Positions 1-10,423 of a stretch of 64,000 bases of DNA are shown here, in pieces. Below the pieces are notes generated by a model, which searched no databases, was not told the origin of the DNA, and saw only the letters and a list, made by a program, of their open reading frames with translations. The number at the start of each line of letters is the position of its first letter. The stretch's first letter is position 1. A program made the translations under genes and the position numbers. The stretch lies in assembly GCF_900497805.2 (NCBI RefSeq), contig NW_020954681.1:4010073-4074072 (forward strand). Reading direction: 5' to 3'. The DNA is from Vombatus ursinus (lineage: Eukaryota; Chordata; Mammalia; Diprotodontia; Vombatidae).

Positions 1-198
1 AATGGTTTTGTAAACGTAGGGGAATCTGTGTGACCCTTGGTTATGCCCTCTCAACTCCAACTTCCTTTCATTTTGCTGCTTCAGTAGAGTTATTCACAAC
101 TCATTGCTGATTCTCAATCTGGAGCAATGAGAAAAAAACAAAACAAAACAACCTAATTCGGAGTTACAAATTGGGGAAAACTCTAACACCCTGCGATT
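1..198. other. unassigned sequence
   Basis: No reading frame or recognisable repeat is seen, apart from a short A-rich patch near 130-150. Confidence 0.4.
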
Positions 199-545
199 CC
201 CTCCACAAATGAATATAGGATACTACATCTTGAATTGGAAGGTCCCTCAGAGACTATCTAGTCCAGGGGTGGGGAACCTGTGGCCTCAAGGGCACATGTG
301 ACCTTCTAGGTCCTTGAGTGCGGCCTTTGACTGAGACCAAGTTTTACAGGACAAATCCTTTTATTAAGGGGATGTGTTCTGGGAAGTTTGGATTCAGTCA
401 AAGGGCCACACTTGAGGACCTAGAGGGCCACATGTGGCCTTGAGGACGCAGGTTCCCCCCACACCGATCCATCCCCCTCCCATTTTACAGATGAGGAAAC
501 TGAAGTCCAAGGAGGTTAAGTGACTTGTCCAAGGTCACACTCAGG
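199..545 (-). repeat. MIR-like old SINE split by a hAT element
   Basis: The left part reads gaattggaaggtccctcag and the right part holds cattttacagatgaggaaac and gtgacttgtccaaggtcaca. Together they make the usual MIR-like order once the hAT insert at 264-466 is removed. A second fragment of the same type follows. Confidence 0.65.
264..466. mobile_element. non-autonomous palindromic hAT-type element
   Basis: The element begins caggggtggggaacctg and ends in the near inverse, caggttcccccc...g. The interior is also self-complementary: ggccacatgtggcc-like blocks and the tcctcaagtgtggcc theme appear on both arms. The flanking octamers atctagtc (256-263) and atccatcc (467-474) match at 5 of 8 positions, as expected for a decayed 8-bp hAT duplication. 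It carries no transposase. The family is marsupial hAT by recollection. Confidence 0.7.
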
Positions 546-650
546 AGGATAGATCTATAGCTAGAAGGGATCTCAGAGGATGTCTAATCTGACACTCTCA
601 TTTTACAGAGGAGGAAACTAAGGCCCAAAGAAGGGAAGGTTTATATATAG
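546..650 (-). repeat. second MIR-like fragment
   Basis: It contains agctagaagggatctcagagg followed by cattttacagaggaggaaac, the same two blocks as the repeat just upstream. Confidence 0.5.
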
Positions 651-679
651 GTTGTTAGATTTAGAATGGAATATGAATA

Positions 680-818
680 AATGAATGAAAAAAGGACATA
701 TTCAGTGCTTATTATATTCCAGACACCATACTAAGCACAAAGGATATAAATACAAAAAGAAAGACAATCCTTGCCCTCAAGAAGCTTACATTTTAATATG
801 AGAATAATGAAAGTTATA
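680..818 (-). repeat. old repeat with an L2-like terminus
   Basis: The text tcagtgcttattatattccag followed by cttgccctcaagaagcttac is the decayed form of the 'point of increasing order' block seen again at about 11.8, 18.8, 21.5, 28.7, 29.9, 49.3 and 63.9 kb. The terminal bases resemble the reverse complement of an L2 3' end. Confidence 0.45.
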
Positions 819-1024
819 GGCAGCTAGATGCCACGATGGAAAGAGTACTGGCTCTGGAAGACCTGCATTCAAATTCTTCTTTAGGCATGTCAGATCCTGG
901 GCAAACCATTTACCCTCTCTCAGCCTCAAGTTTCTAATCTGTAAAATGGGGATAATAATAGCACCTACCTCCCCAAGTAGTTGTGAGCATCAAGTGAGAT
1001 AATATGCACAAAGCACTTTACAAG
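819..1024 (+). repeat. MIR SINE, near full length
   Basis: The tRNA-like head ggcagctagatgccacg, the core with tcctgggcaaaccatttacc, ctgtaaaatggggataataat, and the tail caaagcactttacaagg are in the standard order. Confidence 0.75.
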
Positions 1025-1037
1025 GTCATTTTTATAT

Positions 1038-1071
1038 GTGCATACATACATACGTGCATACATACATACAT
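1038..1071. repeat. (CATA)n microsatellite
   Basis: It has about eight imperfect cata units. It directly follows the MIR tail. Confidence 0.8.
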
Positions 1072-2215
1072 GGGTGTGCTGGTTAATATTTAACAACCAT
1101 CTCTCTAAGAAAATGGATACACTTTTGAGTTTAATCTGTATTATTAATATTTTATCCACTACTTTCTTAAGTTTAGAAATCAACAAAACAATAAATCAAG
1201 CCCCGATTTATAGCATTTGCTGATTTCCTAGGTATAAATGCTGACTGAAAATATAATGATTAGCTCTGGTAAGCCTGTATGAGCTGGCTCCAGCACACCC
1301 CTGCATATATACCAAAATATTTTCTTGTGGTAATGAAGAATTGTAAACAAAAATTCTGGAGGGTGGAGCCAAGATGGTGGAGTAAAAGCAGTGACTTGCT
1401 TGAGCTTTCCCCCAAAACCCTCCGAATACCTATGAGAAATGGCTCTAAACAAATTCTAAAGCAGCAGAACCCACAAAAAGACATAACGAAACAAATTTCC
1501 AGCCCAAGACAACCTGGATGGTTGATCAGAAAGGTATATCGCACCAGGCTGGGAGAGGAACGCAGTTCGGCGTGGGCACGCAGGCCACAGCAACCCTGGA
1601 GCAGGCCTCAGAGGACTGAATTGTGGGCAGCTGTGGCACTTTCCAGACTTCTTAACCCACGAACGACAAAGACAACTTAGAAGGTCAGTAGGAAAAGTAT
1701 GTTTCTGTGGTGAGAGAGAAGAGCTGGGTCCCAGCCCCATTCCCCAAACTTGGCCCCAGGGTGGTGGCTACCTCCTGAGCTTCCAGCCCACAGACTGAGG
1801 AGGAATCAAGTGGCTGATCAGAGGGGGATTGCAAGGATCTCTCTGCTGGTGCAGGATTCTCTTGCTTTGCCCGTGCTTGGATCTGGGTCACAGTTCTAGA
1901 TGGCGGTCCTGGGGCAAGGAGGAGCGCTGGTGTGGTGGAGCTTGCAGTGGCTATGGAGAGAGAATCCTCCTCACAGTTCCAAGACAGAAAAGAGTGCTTG
2001 TGGTCACTCACAGAGCAGAGCACAGGGCAGGAAAGGAGTAAACACCTCGCCCTTGATCATAGCACCTTGGAAGAACTGAAAATTTACAGGTCCCTAGAAG
2101 TATCTCTGAAAACAGCTGCACAAAACCCCTTAAGCTTGGGACAGTATATTCTCCACACTGGAAACAGACCCCTACCTTAACAAAGAGTTTATAACTCAAA
2201 CAATTGGCCAGGATC

Positions 2216-3294
2216 ATGAGCAAGCAGCTCAAAAACAGTCAAACTATATTATCTTACTTTGGTGACAAAGAAAATCAAAACACACAACCAGAAGAAGACA
2301 ACAAAGCCAAAGCTCCTTCATCCAAAGCCTCCAAGAAAAATATGAATTGGTCCCAAGCCATGGAAGAGCTCAAAAAGGATATTGAGAAGCAAGCAAGAGA
2401 AGTAGAGGAAAAACTGAGAGTGATGCAAGAAAATCACGAAAAACAAGTCAACAACTTGCTAAAGGAGACCCAAAAAAAAAATACTGAAGAAAACAACACC
2501 TTAAAAAATAGCCTAACCCAAATGGCAAAAGAAGTCAAAAAAGCCAAGGAGGAGAAGAATGCCCTAAAAAGCAAAATTGGCCAAATGGAAAAGGAAGTCC
2601 AAAAGCTTACTGAAGAAAATACTTCCTTAAAAACTAGAATAGAGCAACTGGAAATTAGTGACTATATGAGAAATCAAGGCACTGTAAAACTAATCCAAAA
2701 GAATGAAAAAATAGAAGAGAATGTGAAATATCTCATTGGAAAAACAGCTGACCTGGAAAATAGATCCAGGAGAAAGAACTTAAAAATTATTGGACTATCT
2801 GAAAGCCATGATCAAAAAAAGAGCCTAGGCATCATCTTTCAAGAAATTATCAAGGAAAACTGCCCTGATATTTTAGAACCAGAAGGCAAAACAGAAATTG
2901 AAAGAATCCACCAATCACCTCCTGTATGAGATCCCCAAAGGAAAACTCCTAGGAATTTTGTAGCCAAATTCCAGAATTCCCAGATCAAGGAGAAAATATT
3001 GCAAGCAGCCAGAAAGAAACAATTCAAGTATTGTGGAAACACAATCAGGATAACACAAGATTTATCAGCTTCTACATTAACCATAAGGCTTGGAATATAA
3101 TATTCTGGAGAGCAAAGGAGATAGGATTACAACCAAGAATCACCTACCCAGCAAAACTGAGTATAATCCTTCAGGGCAAAAAATAGTCATTCAATGAAAT
3201 AGGGGACTTTCAAGCATTCCTGAGGAAAAGACCAGAGCTGAATAGAAAATTTGACTTTCAAATACAAGACTCAAGTGAAACATGGAAGAGGTAA
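2216..3294 (+). pseudogene. HAL1 ORF1 (RNA-binding chaperone), decayed
   Basis: The reading frame opens at ATG 2216 (start MSKQLKNSQ). It has an N-terminal acidic and Lys-rich segment, then a long heptad coiled coil over residues of about 50-150 (EEKLRVMQENHEKQVNNLLK type). The RRM-like core follows (motifs NRSRRKNLKIIGL, SLGIIFQEII and IERIHQSPPV). A TGA at 2927-2929 replaces the Arg expected in PPVRDP and looks like CpG decay. The same frame continues with KTPRNFVAKFQNSQIKEKIL, and a second break falls near 3090, after TIRLGI. Homology runs on to GLQPRITYPAKLS and the final WKR stop at 3294. Full length would be about 359 codons. In L1 biology ORF1p coats its own RNA as trimers. Confidence 0.8.
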
Positions 3295-4041
3295 ACAGGA
3301 AAGAGAAATCATAAGAGACTTATTAAGGTTGAACTGTTTACATTCCTGCATGGAAAGATGATATTTGTAACTCATGAGTCCTTTGTCAGTATTAGGGTAG
3401 TGGGAGGGAAAAAATTATATGTATGTATAGATAGATAGATAGAAGGCACAGGGTGAGTTGAAGATAAAGGAGTGATATCTGGAAAATAAAATTAAGGGGT
3501 GAGAGAGGATTATACTGGGAGAAGGAGAAAGGGAGAAGTAGAATGGGGTAAATTATCTCACATGAAACAGACAAGAAAAGGCTTTTACAGTGGAGGGGAA
3601 ATGGGGAAGGTGAGAGGGAATGAGTGAATCTTATTCTCATAGGATTTGGCTTAAGGAGGGAATAACATACACACTCAATTGGGTATGGAAATCTATCTTA
3701 CCCTACAGGAAAATAAGGGGGTAAGGGGACAAGAGAGCAGGGGGTTGATAGAGGGGAGGGCAGATTGGGGGAGGAGATAATCAGAAGCAAACACTTCTGA
3801 GGAGGGACAGGGTCAAAAGAGAGAATAGAATAAATGAGGGGTAGGATAGGATGAAGGGAAATATACTTAGTTTTTCACAACAGGCCTACTATGGAAGTGT
3901 TTTGCATGACTACACATCTATAACCTGTATCAAGATGCTTGCCTTTTCAATGAGGGCAGGTGGGGGGGGAGGAAGGGAGAAAATTGGTAACCCAAAGTTT
4001 TAAAAACACATGTTAAAAAAATTTTTTTAAATTTTTAAAAA
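3295..4041 (+). other. HAL1 3' region, purine-rich
   Basis: This is strongly purine-biased sequence (gagggg, ggagga and gggaggg runs). Stretches such as ggggtaaattat, ggatttggcttaaggaggg and ggaaatctatctta parallel the ORF1-ORF2 spacer of the full-length L1 at 35.4-35.99 kb (minus strand). A separate 3' terminal part (gttttgcatgac... and the A-rich end) is reused at 58.86 kb. Confidence 0.65.
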
Positions 4042-4550
4042 AAGAATTGTAAACAAAGTAGATGCCCATCAACTGGGGAGTAGCTAAGCAAACTGTGGTA
4101 CATAATGGAATATGTTCAATGGAATAAGAAATAACCAATCTGACAAATTCAGAGAAACACATGAACTGATGTAGAATAAACCACGAAAACAATGCCTATG
4201 ATAACTACAGTAATGTAGATGAAAATATTACTCTAAGGTAACCAGACACTAAGTTATTGATGTGATCAATGCTGACCCTGGAGAATAAAGAGGAACTGTA
4301 TCTCTTCCCTTTTCAGGGATGTGTGAAACCTCTGGGGGGGAAGGGGAGAAGGAAGGGTGTTGCATATATTGTCATACACAGCCCTTACATGGGTTGGTTT
4401 TGCTTAACTGTTTTTCCTTTTACAAGGCAGGGCTCTGTTGGTGAGAGTGGAAGGAGCATATATCCTAAAATGATGACGATATAAAACAAAAGACACCAAT
4501 ACAAATCATCATTTTTTTTTTTAAATGGTGCCACTAAATAGGACATTGTT

Positions 4551-4849
4551 ATGAGCTGCCCCCTAAGGGTGGTGCTGAGAAAGACAAATCTGGACAGCTG
4601 CCAAGCAGAGTTGCCTCTGGGGAAACCCTGCTAGGACATGTCGAGACTCATTTAGAGCTGTGGCTGCTTTTGGGAACTTCCATCAAGAGCTGCCACCCAC
4701 AAAAGCAGGCATGGATTGCTACCATCAATGATAGTAGCCATCAGTAGCTCAGAGCCATCGTGGCTGACAGATTTTCAGAGCTCTCAGCCAAGAAGTCATG
4801 AGCCAGCCAAAGCTACGCCCAGAGATCTATCTCTTCCCCTAACTTTGGA
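4551..4849. other. unassigned sequence
   Basis: Seen directly: no repeat signature and no reading frame with coding character. Confidence 0.3.
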
Positions 4850-4995
4850 ATTGGGAGATATGGCTTTCCTTGTCTGGGCTTCAGTTTCCTGTTCTGTAAC
4901 AAAATAAAAATAAAAAGGGAGTGGAGAAGGGGGTAGAAGGTTGGATCAGATGATCTCTAAGGTCCCATCTAGCCCTGAAATTTTAGGTTTCTTAC
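4850..4995 (+). repeat. MIR3-like tail fragment
   Basis: Contains cttcagtttcctgttctgta, then an A-rich interruption, then ggatcagatgatctctaagg, the common MIR3-like 3' block. Confidence 0.6.
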
Positions 4996-5198
4996 AGATT
5001 ACACGGCATCATCCTCATGCTATTTGGCAATCATCGTCATCATTGCCCTCCCACCAGAATCGAGACTCTGTCTCTGGAGCCACCCTGGGCTCTGAGAGAG
5101 GAATATTCAAGTTTTCTTGCCCCAGACCAAACCTCATCACTTCTCAGCTCCCATCTCCAAACTATGCCCCCAAACCATCCCCATCATTTCCCCCCATC

Positions 5199-5305
5199 TG
5201 AATGTAAGCTCCTTGAAGGTAAGGACTGTCTTGCTTGTTTTTGTGAACCCAGCATTTAGCACACAGGCACATATATGTGCTTAATAAATACTTTATCATA
5301 TACAT
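5199..5305 (+). repeat. L2 3' end
   Basis: The order tgaatgtaagctccttgaag, aaggactgtcttg and gcttaataaatac is the standard L2 terminus. Confidence 0.7.
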
Positions 5306-5980
5306 ATATGCATATTCTTTTTTTCATTCATTAGTTGCCTGTTCATTCAGAGCCGAATGACAATGATATTCTTCTCTTGGTGGATTTCTCTAAGTCAGTC
5401 TTTTTGCTGTTTGTCCATTATCCTTCTATGATACTGCAATCGAATGTCACCACTTCCCTGATCCTATTAACTGCCTCTGATCTTGTGCCATACTTTGCAT
5501 GAATATGGAGATTTCATACTTAAGCCAGTTGCTTAGATAAGTAGAAATCTGGATCTTCTACCTCTAAGATCACTCAACAAATATCCTTTTCAGCTCAGAA
5601 GGGAAATCACGCTCATTTGATGGCATACATGGTGCAGTGCTGGTATATCATGAAGGATACTTTACCTCAGAGGATTTGGGTGACTCCAGAGAAGCATCTT
5701 AATAACCCTGCCATGCTCAGGCTTTTCCTTCCCTTTCCCCTATAGCTCCTGCTTCCTCTAAACTTCCAGACATCAGCCTCCCTTTCCCCTCCATCTGTGA
5801 CACTACCTCTCCAGTCCTCAATAATCCCTGGACTCCGTGATTCCAAGAGCCCCGTGTCCCCAGGAGTGACTGGTCTGAAGCCAGCAGCCAAGCTGTTAGA
5901 GTCTTCTGTGTCCTCTCTGTCAGAGATTTGTCTCCATGCCCTGGACTGTGAACATAACCAGCCCATTAAGTGCCATAAGC
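5306..5980. other. unassigned sequence
   Basis: No repeat is recognised. Small open frames lie on both strands around 5.67-6.02 kb. They overlap each other, and their 3' ends run into a MIR3-like SINE, which argues against coding. Confidence 0.35.
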
Positions 5981-6165
5981 AGTATGGCATGGTGGAAAGA
6001 ATCCTGCATGAGGAGTCCAAAGGGCTGGTCCTGGCTCAGCTGCAAATTGGCTGTGTGGTTTTGGGCAAGTCATATCCATTCTTTTCCCTCACTTTCCTAT
6101 TCTAAAAATGAAGGGATTAAACTAGGTGTCTTCTAAGGACCTTTCCTGCTCTAATGATCTATAGC
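5981..6165 (+). repeat. MIR3-like SINE
   Basis: Seen: gtatggcatggtggaaagaa head, ttttgggcaagtcatatcc core, aatgaagggattaaactagg and ctctaatgatctatagc tail. Confidence 0.7.
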
Positions 6166-6169
6166 CCAT

Positions 6170-6660
6170 GATCTGTGGTCTATGCATCACCTTCACCATT
6201 TATGTCATTCTCTTATTGAGTACTTGACGGCAGTTCAATCTGAATTGAAAAGATGCATGCATCATCCTGAGAAATGTTCATCCTTTAGAAGCAAGCTAAC
6301 CTTCCAAATATTCACATAGCAAAGGGCCATTTTGATTCTTAACATTTTGGAAGAGCCCTAAAGCCATGACAAATCTTAATCTCTTCACATTATAGGGGTA
6401 ACTTAATAAAATCCCTATTCTTGATTGTTTGTTGAATAAATGAATGTTCAGTGACCCAAGGCTGTCTTGAAATATCACTATTTTATGTATATATCTTACA
6501 ACTTTCTCCTTGATAACTTCTGACACTCTTTGATGAACTATCTATGTCTAAATACATAATGAATTAATGCTTAAGTTATTCACAAGAGCCACCCTGTGAC
6601 ATTTATTGCACATGAAGCCATTTTCAAAATGCTCAATAAAACGACGTCATCTCAAAGCTC
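6170..6660. other. unassigned sequence
   Basis: AT-rich, with no repeat or coding signal recognised. Confidence 0.35.
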
Positions 6661-6862
6661 AAATAATAATAATAATAGTTTCTATTTATGTAGTGCTTTA
6701 AAGTTCTCTACATACATTATCACAAGTGAGCCTCATAGCTTTAGATGAATTAGATGCCACAAATTTTGTTATTTCCCATTTTATGGATTAGAAAAAACGA
6801 AGGCTCTAAAAAAAGATTTGGCCAAGGACACATTGCTACAATTCAAACTCAAGTAACAGAAG
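6661..6862 (-). repeat. MIR SINE
   Basis: Reverse-oriented MIR: ttatgtagtgctttaaagtt (tail complement), then tttcccattttatgg, then ttggccaaggacacattgct. Confidence 0.65.
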
Positions 6863-7085
6863 CACAGAATAATGTCCTTTTAGATCTGAAAGGGCCTTTC
6901 AAAGTCCACCTCATGCCTGCATCATTCTCCTCCTCCTACTCTTTGTGGTCATCCAACTTCTGCTGAAAGACCTTCAGTAACAGGAAAACTACTGCTTCCC
7001 AAGGGAGCCCCTTCCATTCTGGAGAGCTACCATTGTTAGAAAACTTCTCCTCACATCAGCTTTAAATCAGCCCCTGTGTAACTTC

Positions 7086-7406
7086 TTTTTCTTTTCTTCT
7101 TTCCTTCTTTCCCTACTTCCTTCTTTCTTTCTTTCTTTCNNNNNNNNNNNNNNNNNNNNNNNNNNNNNNNNNNNNNNNNNNNNNNNNNNNNNNNNNNNNN
7201 NNNNNNNNNNNNNNNNNNNNNNNNNNNNNNNNNNNNNNNTTCCTTCTTTCTTTCCTTCTTTCTTTCTTTTGTTTTGGAGGCAACTAGGATTAAGTGACTT
7301 GCCCAGGGTCACACAGCTAGTAAATGTCTGAGGCTGGATTTGAACTCAGTTCCTTTTGACTCCAGAGCTGGTGCTTTGTATACTGCAGCGCCATCTAGCT
7401 GCCTCT
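7086..7406 (-). mobile_element. short SINE with giant microsatellite tail and assembly gap
   Basis: The head (ctagctgcct complement) is at the right and the expanded CTTT tail at the left. A perfect 14-bp duplication, ccctgtgtaacttc, sits at 7072-7085 and 7407-7420. The tail has grown into (TTTC)n and is interrupted by Ns. Confidence 0.85.
7140..7239. other. 100-N assembly gap
   Basis: Exactly 100 N lie within the CTTT/CCTT microsatellite. A round number like this is a conventional placeholder, so the true array length is unknown. Confidence 0.95.
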
Positions 7407-7699
7407 CCCTGTGTAACTTCCATGAACTACTCCTACCTGTGCTCTCTAGGGTCAGGAGATCTAATATCTCTTCCATATAATAGCCATTCAAATGCTTGAA
7501 GATAGCTCTCAGTCTCCCTTTAAGTCTTCTCTTCTCCAGGTGAAGAAGGTTTACTCACATCCTTAGTTCCTTCAACAGATCCTCATGTGACATAGTCCCT
7601 AGTCCCCCCTCCATGTTAGTTGCCCTGCTCTTGTCTCTCTCTTTCTTAATAAGTAGTGCTGAGAATGGAACATTATATACCAGATGTAGCCTTAGCAGG

Positions 7700-7994
7700 G
7701 CTTAGATGGAGTCTGAGCAGCTAGGTGGTGCTGCAGTAGATAGAGCATTGGGCCTGGAGTCAGGAAGACCTGAGTTCAAATCCAGCCTCAGACACTTACT
7801 AGGCTGCGTGACCCTGGGCAAGTTACTTCACTCTGTTTGCCTCAGTTTTCTCATTTGTAAAATGAGCTGGAGAAAGAAATGGCAAACCACTTCAGTATCT
7901 TTCCTAGAAAACCCCAAATGGGATCACAAAAAGTATCAAAAAATGACTCAACAACAACAAAAACAACAAAAACAACAACAACAACAACAACAAA
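7700..7994 (+). mobile_element. long SINE with target duplication
   Basis: Duplication agccttagcagg lies at 7688-7699 and 7995-8006 (12 bp, perfect). The head gagcagctaggtggtgctgc, core gtgaccctgggcaagttac, tail gagaaagaaatggcaaacca and a CAA-repeat end are all present. Confidence 0.9.
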
Positions 7995-9125
7995 AGCCTT
8001 AGCAGGACAGAGTACAGCAAAACTATTACTTCACTCTTTCTGGACCCTATGGTTCTCTCAGTGCAATCTGATACAGAATGGCTTTTGTTAGCTGCCATTT
8101 TCCATTGTTGCCTCATAATGAATTTTGAGTCTGCTAAAGTCAGCATGCTGTTTTCAGTCACTATTTTCTAGCTGTCTCAATTTTTGAGTCCAAGTGTAGA
8201 ATTCTTCACTTAACTCTATTAAATTTCTTCTTAGATTTAGCCCAATTTTCTAGTCTGTCAAAACTTTTCTTGATCCTGATTCTGTTATCCAATACACTCA
8301 CTATTATTCCCAGACTTGTTTCATGCGCAAATTTGATAAGCACACCATCGACACATGCATTTATCCCAGCTGTCGATTAAAATGTTGAGCAGCTCAAATC
8401 CAAGGACAGGCCCTGCATGCACACTCCATTAGATGTCAAACTTTCCAACAATTACAGGTGTCCAACAGTGAAAAGAGCTATCTTATGAAACAGTGAGTTC
8501 CCTGTCACTGGAAGGGTTCAAAGTTCAGGGATACAGCAGGGATTAAAAGGGATTCTTTCACTGGATGGGAAGTTGGACTATTAGTCCCTTCGTATTTTAA
8601 GATTCTATCATTCTCTAATTTTGCATTTTCAAGTAACAGCATTTCAACTTTTTGAACTCAGTTTTCATCCTTGGCTATCCATAGCATTTCCTTCATTTGC
8701 TATCATGCATTCCAAGATGACATGGTCATTTCCTCCCAATAGTCACATCACATCTCCAATCAGTTCTTCATTGTTGATCAAATTAAATCAAACCAACAGT
8801 GCCCTCATTGCTTCTATGACTTCCTAAGAGATGAAACATTCAGAAACCCAAGTCAAATACAAATCACATGCCTTCTTTAGCAGAACATTCATATAGCTGA
8901 AGTCTCCTATCCTTACTATATCTTGTTTCTGTGCTCATTATGTAATCTATATTAGGAAAGTATTGTTCATATCCTATATCTGTCTGGGAGAGCTATAGAA
9001 TATTCCCACAATGATATCATTTGTGCTACCCTCTCCATTTTCCCTTACCCAGATGCTTTCTGCCCCACTTTCTCTTACATTTCATGGATTTCCATACATG
9101 TAAGTGTATCTCTACTTGACATAAA

Positions 9126-10095
9126 ATTTATGTTGAGGCTTACCCCCTCTATGCAGTCACCAGGGCAACCTCAGAATCATCCTCTACCCTTCAGTCTCCC
9201 CCATCCCACACCCCTCTCATCTTCCTGTCCCCCCCAATTCTTAGCAATTCTCCCACCACTCACAACCACTGGCTACCTCATCACCTCTTGCCTGAATGAA
9301 TGCAATTGCCTCCTAATTCGTTTTCTTGCCTCGAGTCTTTTTCTCATCTTTCACAAACCTGCCAAAGTAATATTCCTAAAGCATAGAAATGACCACGGTT
9401 CTCTTCTACTCAAAAGGCTTTGATGGCTTCCTATAATAAGTTAAGGTTTGCAATACTCTTTACGTACATTATCTTCTTTGGTCCTAATAATAATCCTGGG
9501 ATGTAGGTGCTATTATGATTCCCATTTTACAGATGAGGAAAGATGATGCAGACAGAAGTTTAGTGACTTTCCCAGGGCCACCCAGCTAGTAAGTGTCTGA
9601 GGCAGAATTTGAATTGAGGCTTTTCTGACTCCAAGTCTAGAGCTCCATCTTCTTCTCCATCTGGCTGCTGCTATTTAACCCTTAACTCCTATGACTTACC
9701 TTTAAAACCCTTCACAATCATACACTATCCTATCTTTTGACATTACATAATATTTCCCTCCATGCAGTTTTCATTCTAGCTCAACTGGCCTACTCGCTAT
9801 CACTTATACATAACTTTGCATCTCCCATCTCTCTGCCTTTGCCCAGGCGATCCCATGTGCCTAGAATGAACTCCCTCCTCACTTGTACCTCTTGTAATTC
9901 CAAGCTTCCTTCGAAGTTCAGCTCAGGCACAATCCCTTACATATGGCCTTTCTACCTCTCCTCTCAAAATACTGCTACCAGCTCTTCCTGGCTGTAACTC
10001 CATCCCTATTCTACCACAAGGTTCTGCCTTCACCCTATTACCAGGTCCTGTCCCTGGCATCTTCCCCTTAGAGAATTTTAATCACTTGTCACTGG
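9126..10095 (+). mobile_element. L2 LINE relic, split by a MIR
   Basis: Cytosine-rich L2 text: tgcctgaatgaatgcaattg, then cctaattcg, caaagtaatattcctaaagc, ctactcaaaaggctttgatg. After the MIR at 9447-9672 it continues with cttcacaatcatacactatc and ttgcccaggcgatcccatgtg. Confidence 0.7.
9447..9672 (-). repeat. MIR SINE inside L2
   Basis: Near full-length reverse MIR with cccattttacagatgagg, gactttcccagggccaccc and a tgactccaagtctag head complement. Confidence 0.75.
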
Positions 10096-10411
10096 CCCTT
10101 TAATTTCCTACCCTGGGCATTTTTTTTTTACCTTTGGGCAATCCCCTATCCTGAAGCAAAGCTCTGGATGTCCTATCCTAGTTATGGTCCTGTATCATGA
10201 TAGGACCTGCCAAAGCTTGTGTTCCCCTGGGGTAACCATGAGAACCCAGGGTCACTTAGATGCCAGAAGTAAGATTTTAATAAAAGCATTGCATAAATGA
10301 TGGCAAAACCAATTTAAGTTTTACTTTAGAAATGTATTCCTATTCAAAATTATTTTCTGATTGAACAGCAACAGTATAGTGACTCTACAACTATTTAAAT
10401 TACACCCTGGC
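10096..10411. other. unassigned sequence
   Basis: No recognised repeat and no reading frame of note. Confidence 0.35.
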
Positions 10412-10423
10412 ATACTTTGAATT

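Larger units (their letters stand above)
1352..4041 (+). mobile_element. HAL1 (half-L1) element with both ends and target duplication
   Basis: A 16-bp direct repeat, aagaattgtaaacaaa, sits at 1336-1351 and 4042-4057, exactly at the element edges. The 5' end carries ggagccaagatggtggagta, the same 5' start as the full-length L1 at 37.7 kb. A 5'UTR of about 860 bp is followed by ORF1 (2216-3294) and a purine-rich 3' region with an A/T-rich tail. ORF2 is absent. The lack of ORF2 together with intact termini is the HAL1 hallmark. Mobilisation would have relied on the RT of a full L1 (family knowledge). The target is an older L1 ORF2 end. Confidence 0.85.
1285..4500 (+). mobile_element. old L1 3' end, split by HAL1
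   Basis: Two pieces, about 1285-1351 and 4058-4500, join into one L1 ORF2 end: a stretch like ttcttgtggtaatgaagaatt is followed by gatgcccatcaactgggga and then by gtggtacataatggaatatg. The same peptide theme (pattern GCPS-GEW-LW) occurs in the full-length L1 of this window. The 3' part, with acacatgaactgatgtaga and ttgcttaactgttttt, matches the 3'UTR type also seen at 40.4-40.8 kb. It differs from the 3'UTR of the younger L1 at 31.2 kb, so two L1 lineages are present. Confidence 0.7.
6863..9125 (-). mobile_element. CR1/L3-type LINE relic, about 1.6 kb after removing inserts
   Basis: Read on the minus strand, this matches the amniote L3/CR1 pattern: an RT end with the motif region 'FADDTK / IQKDLDRL / KCKVLHLG' in decayed form, near 8.2-8.4 kb, followed by the 3' region ending near 6.87 kb. 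Many stops and indels show great age. Two SINEs (7086-7406 and 7700-7994) interrupt it, each with clear target duplications. The CR1/L3 name comes from family knowledge of the consensus. Confidence 0.65.

Noticed and set aside
1456-2023. Frames on both strands within the HAL1 5'UTR
   Set aside because: GC-rich 5'UTR of a mobile element; the overlapping frames on both strands show no protein family.
7067-7312. Lys/Glu-rich frame with undefined residues
   Set aside because: Microsatellite plus assembly gap inside a SINE tail.
7700-7994. tRNA-gene-like heads (here and in every SINE)
   Set aside because: tRNA-like box text is the head of a SINE with target duplications; no free-standing tRNA fold was seen.
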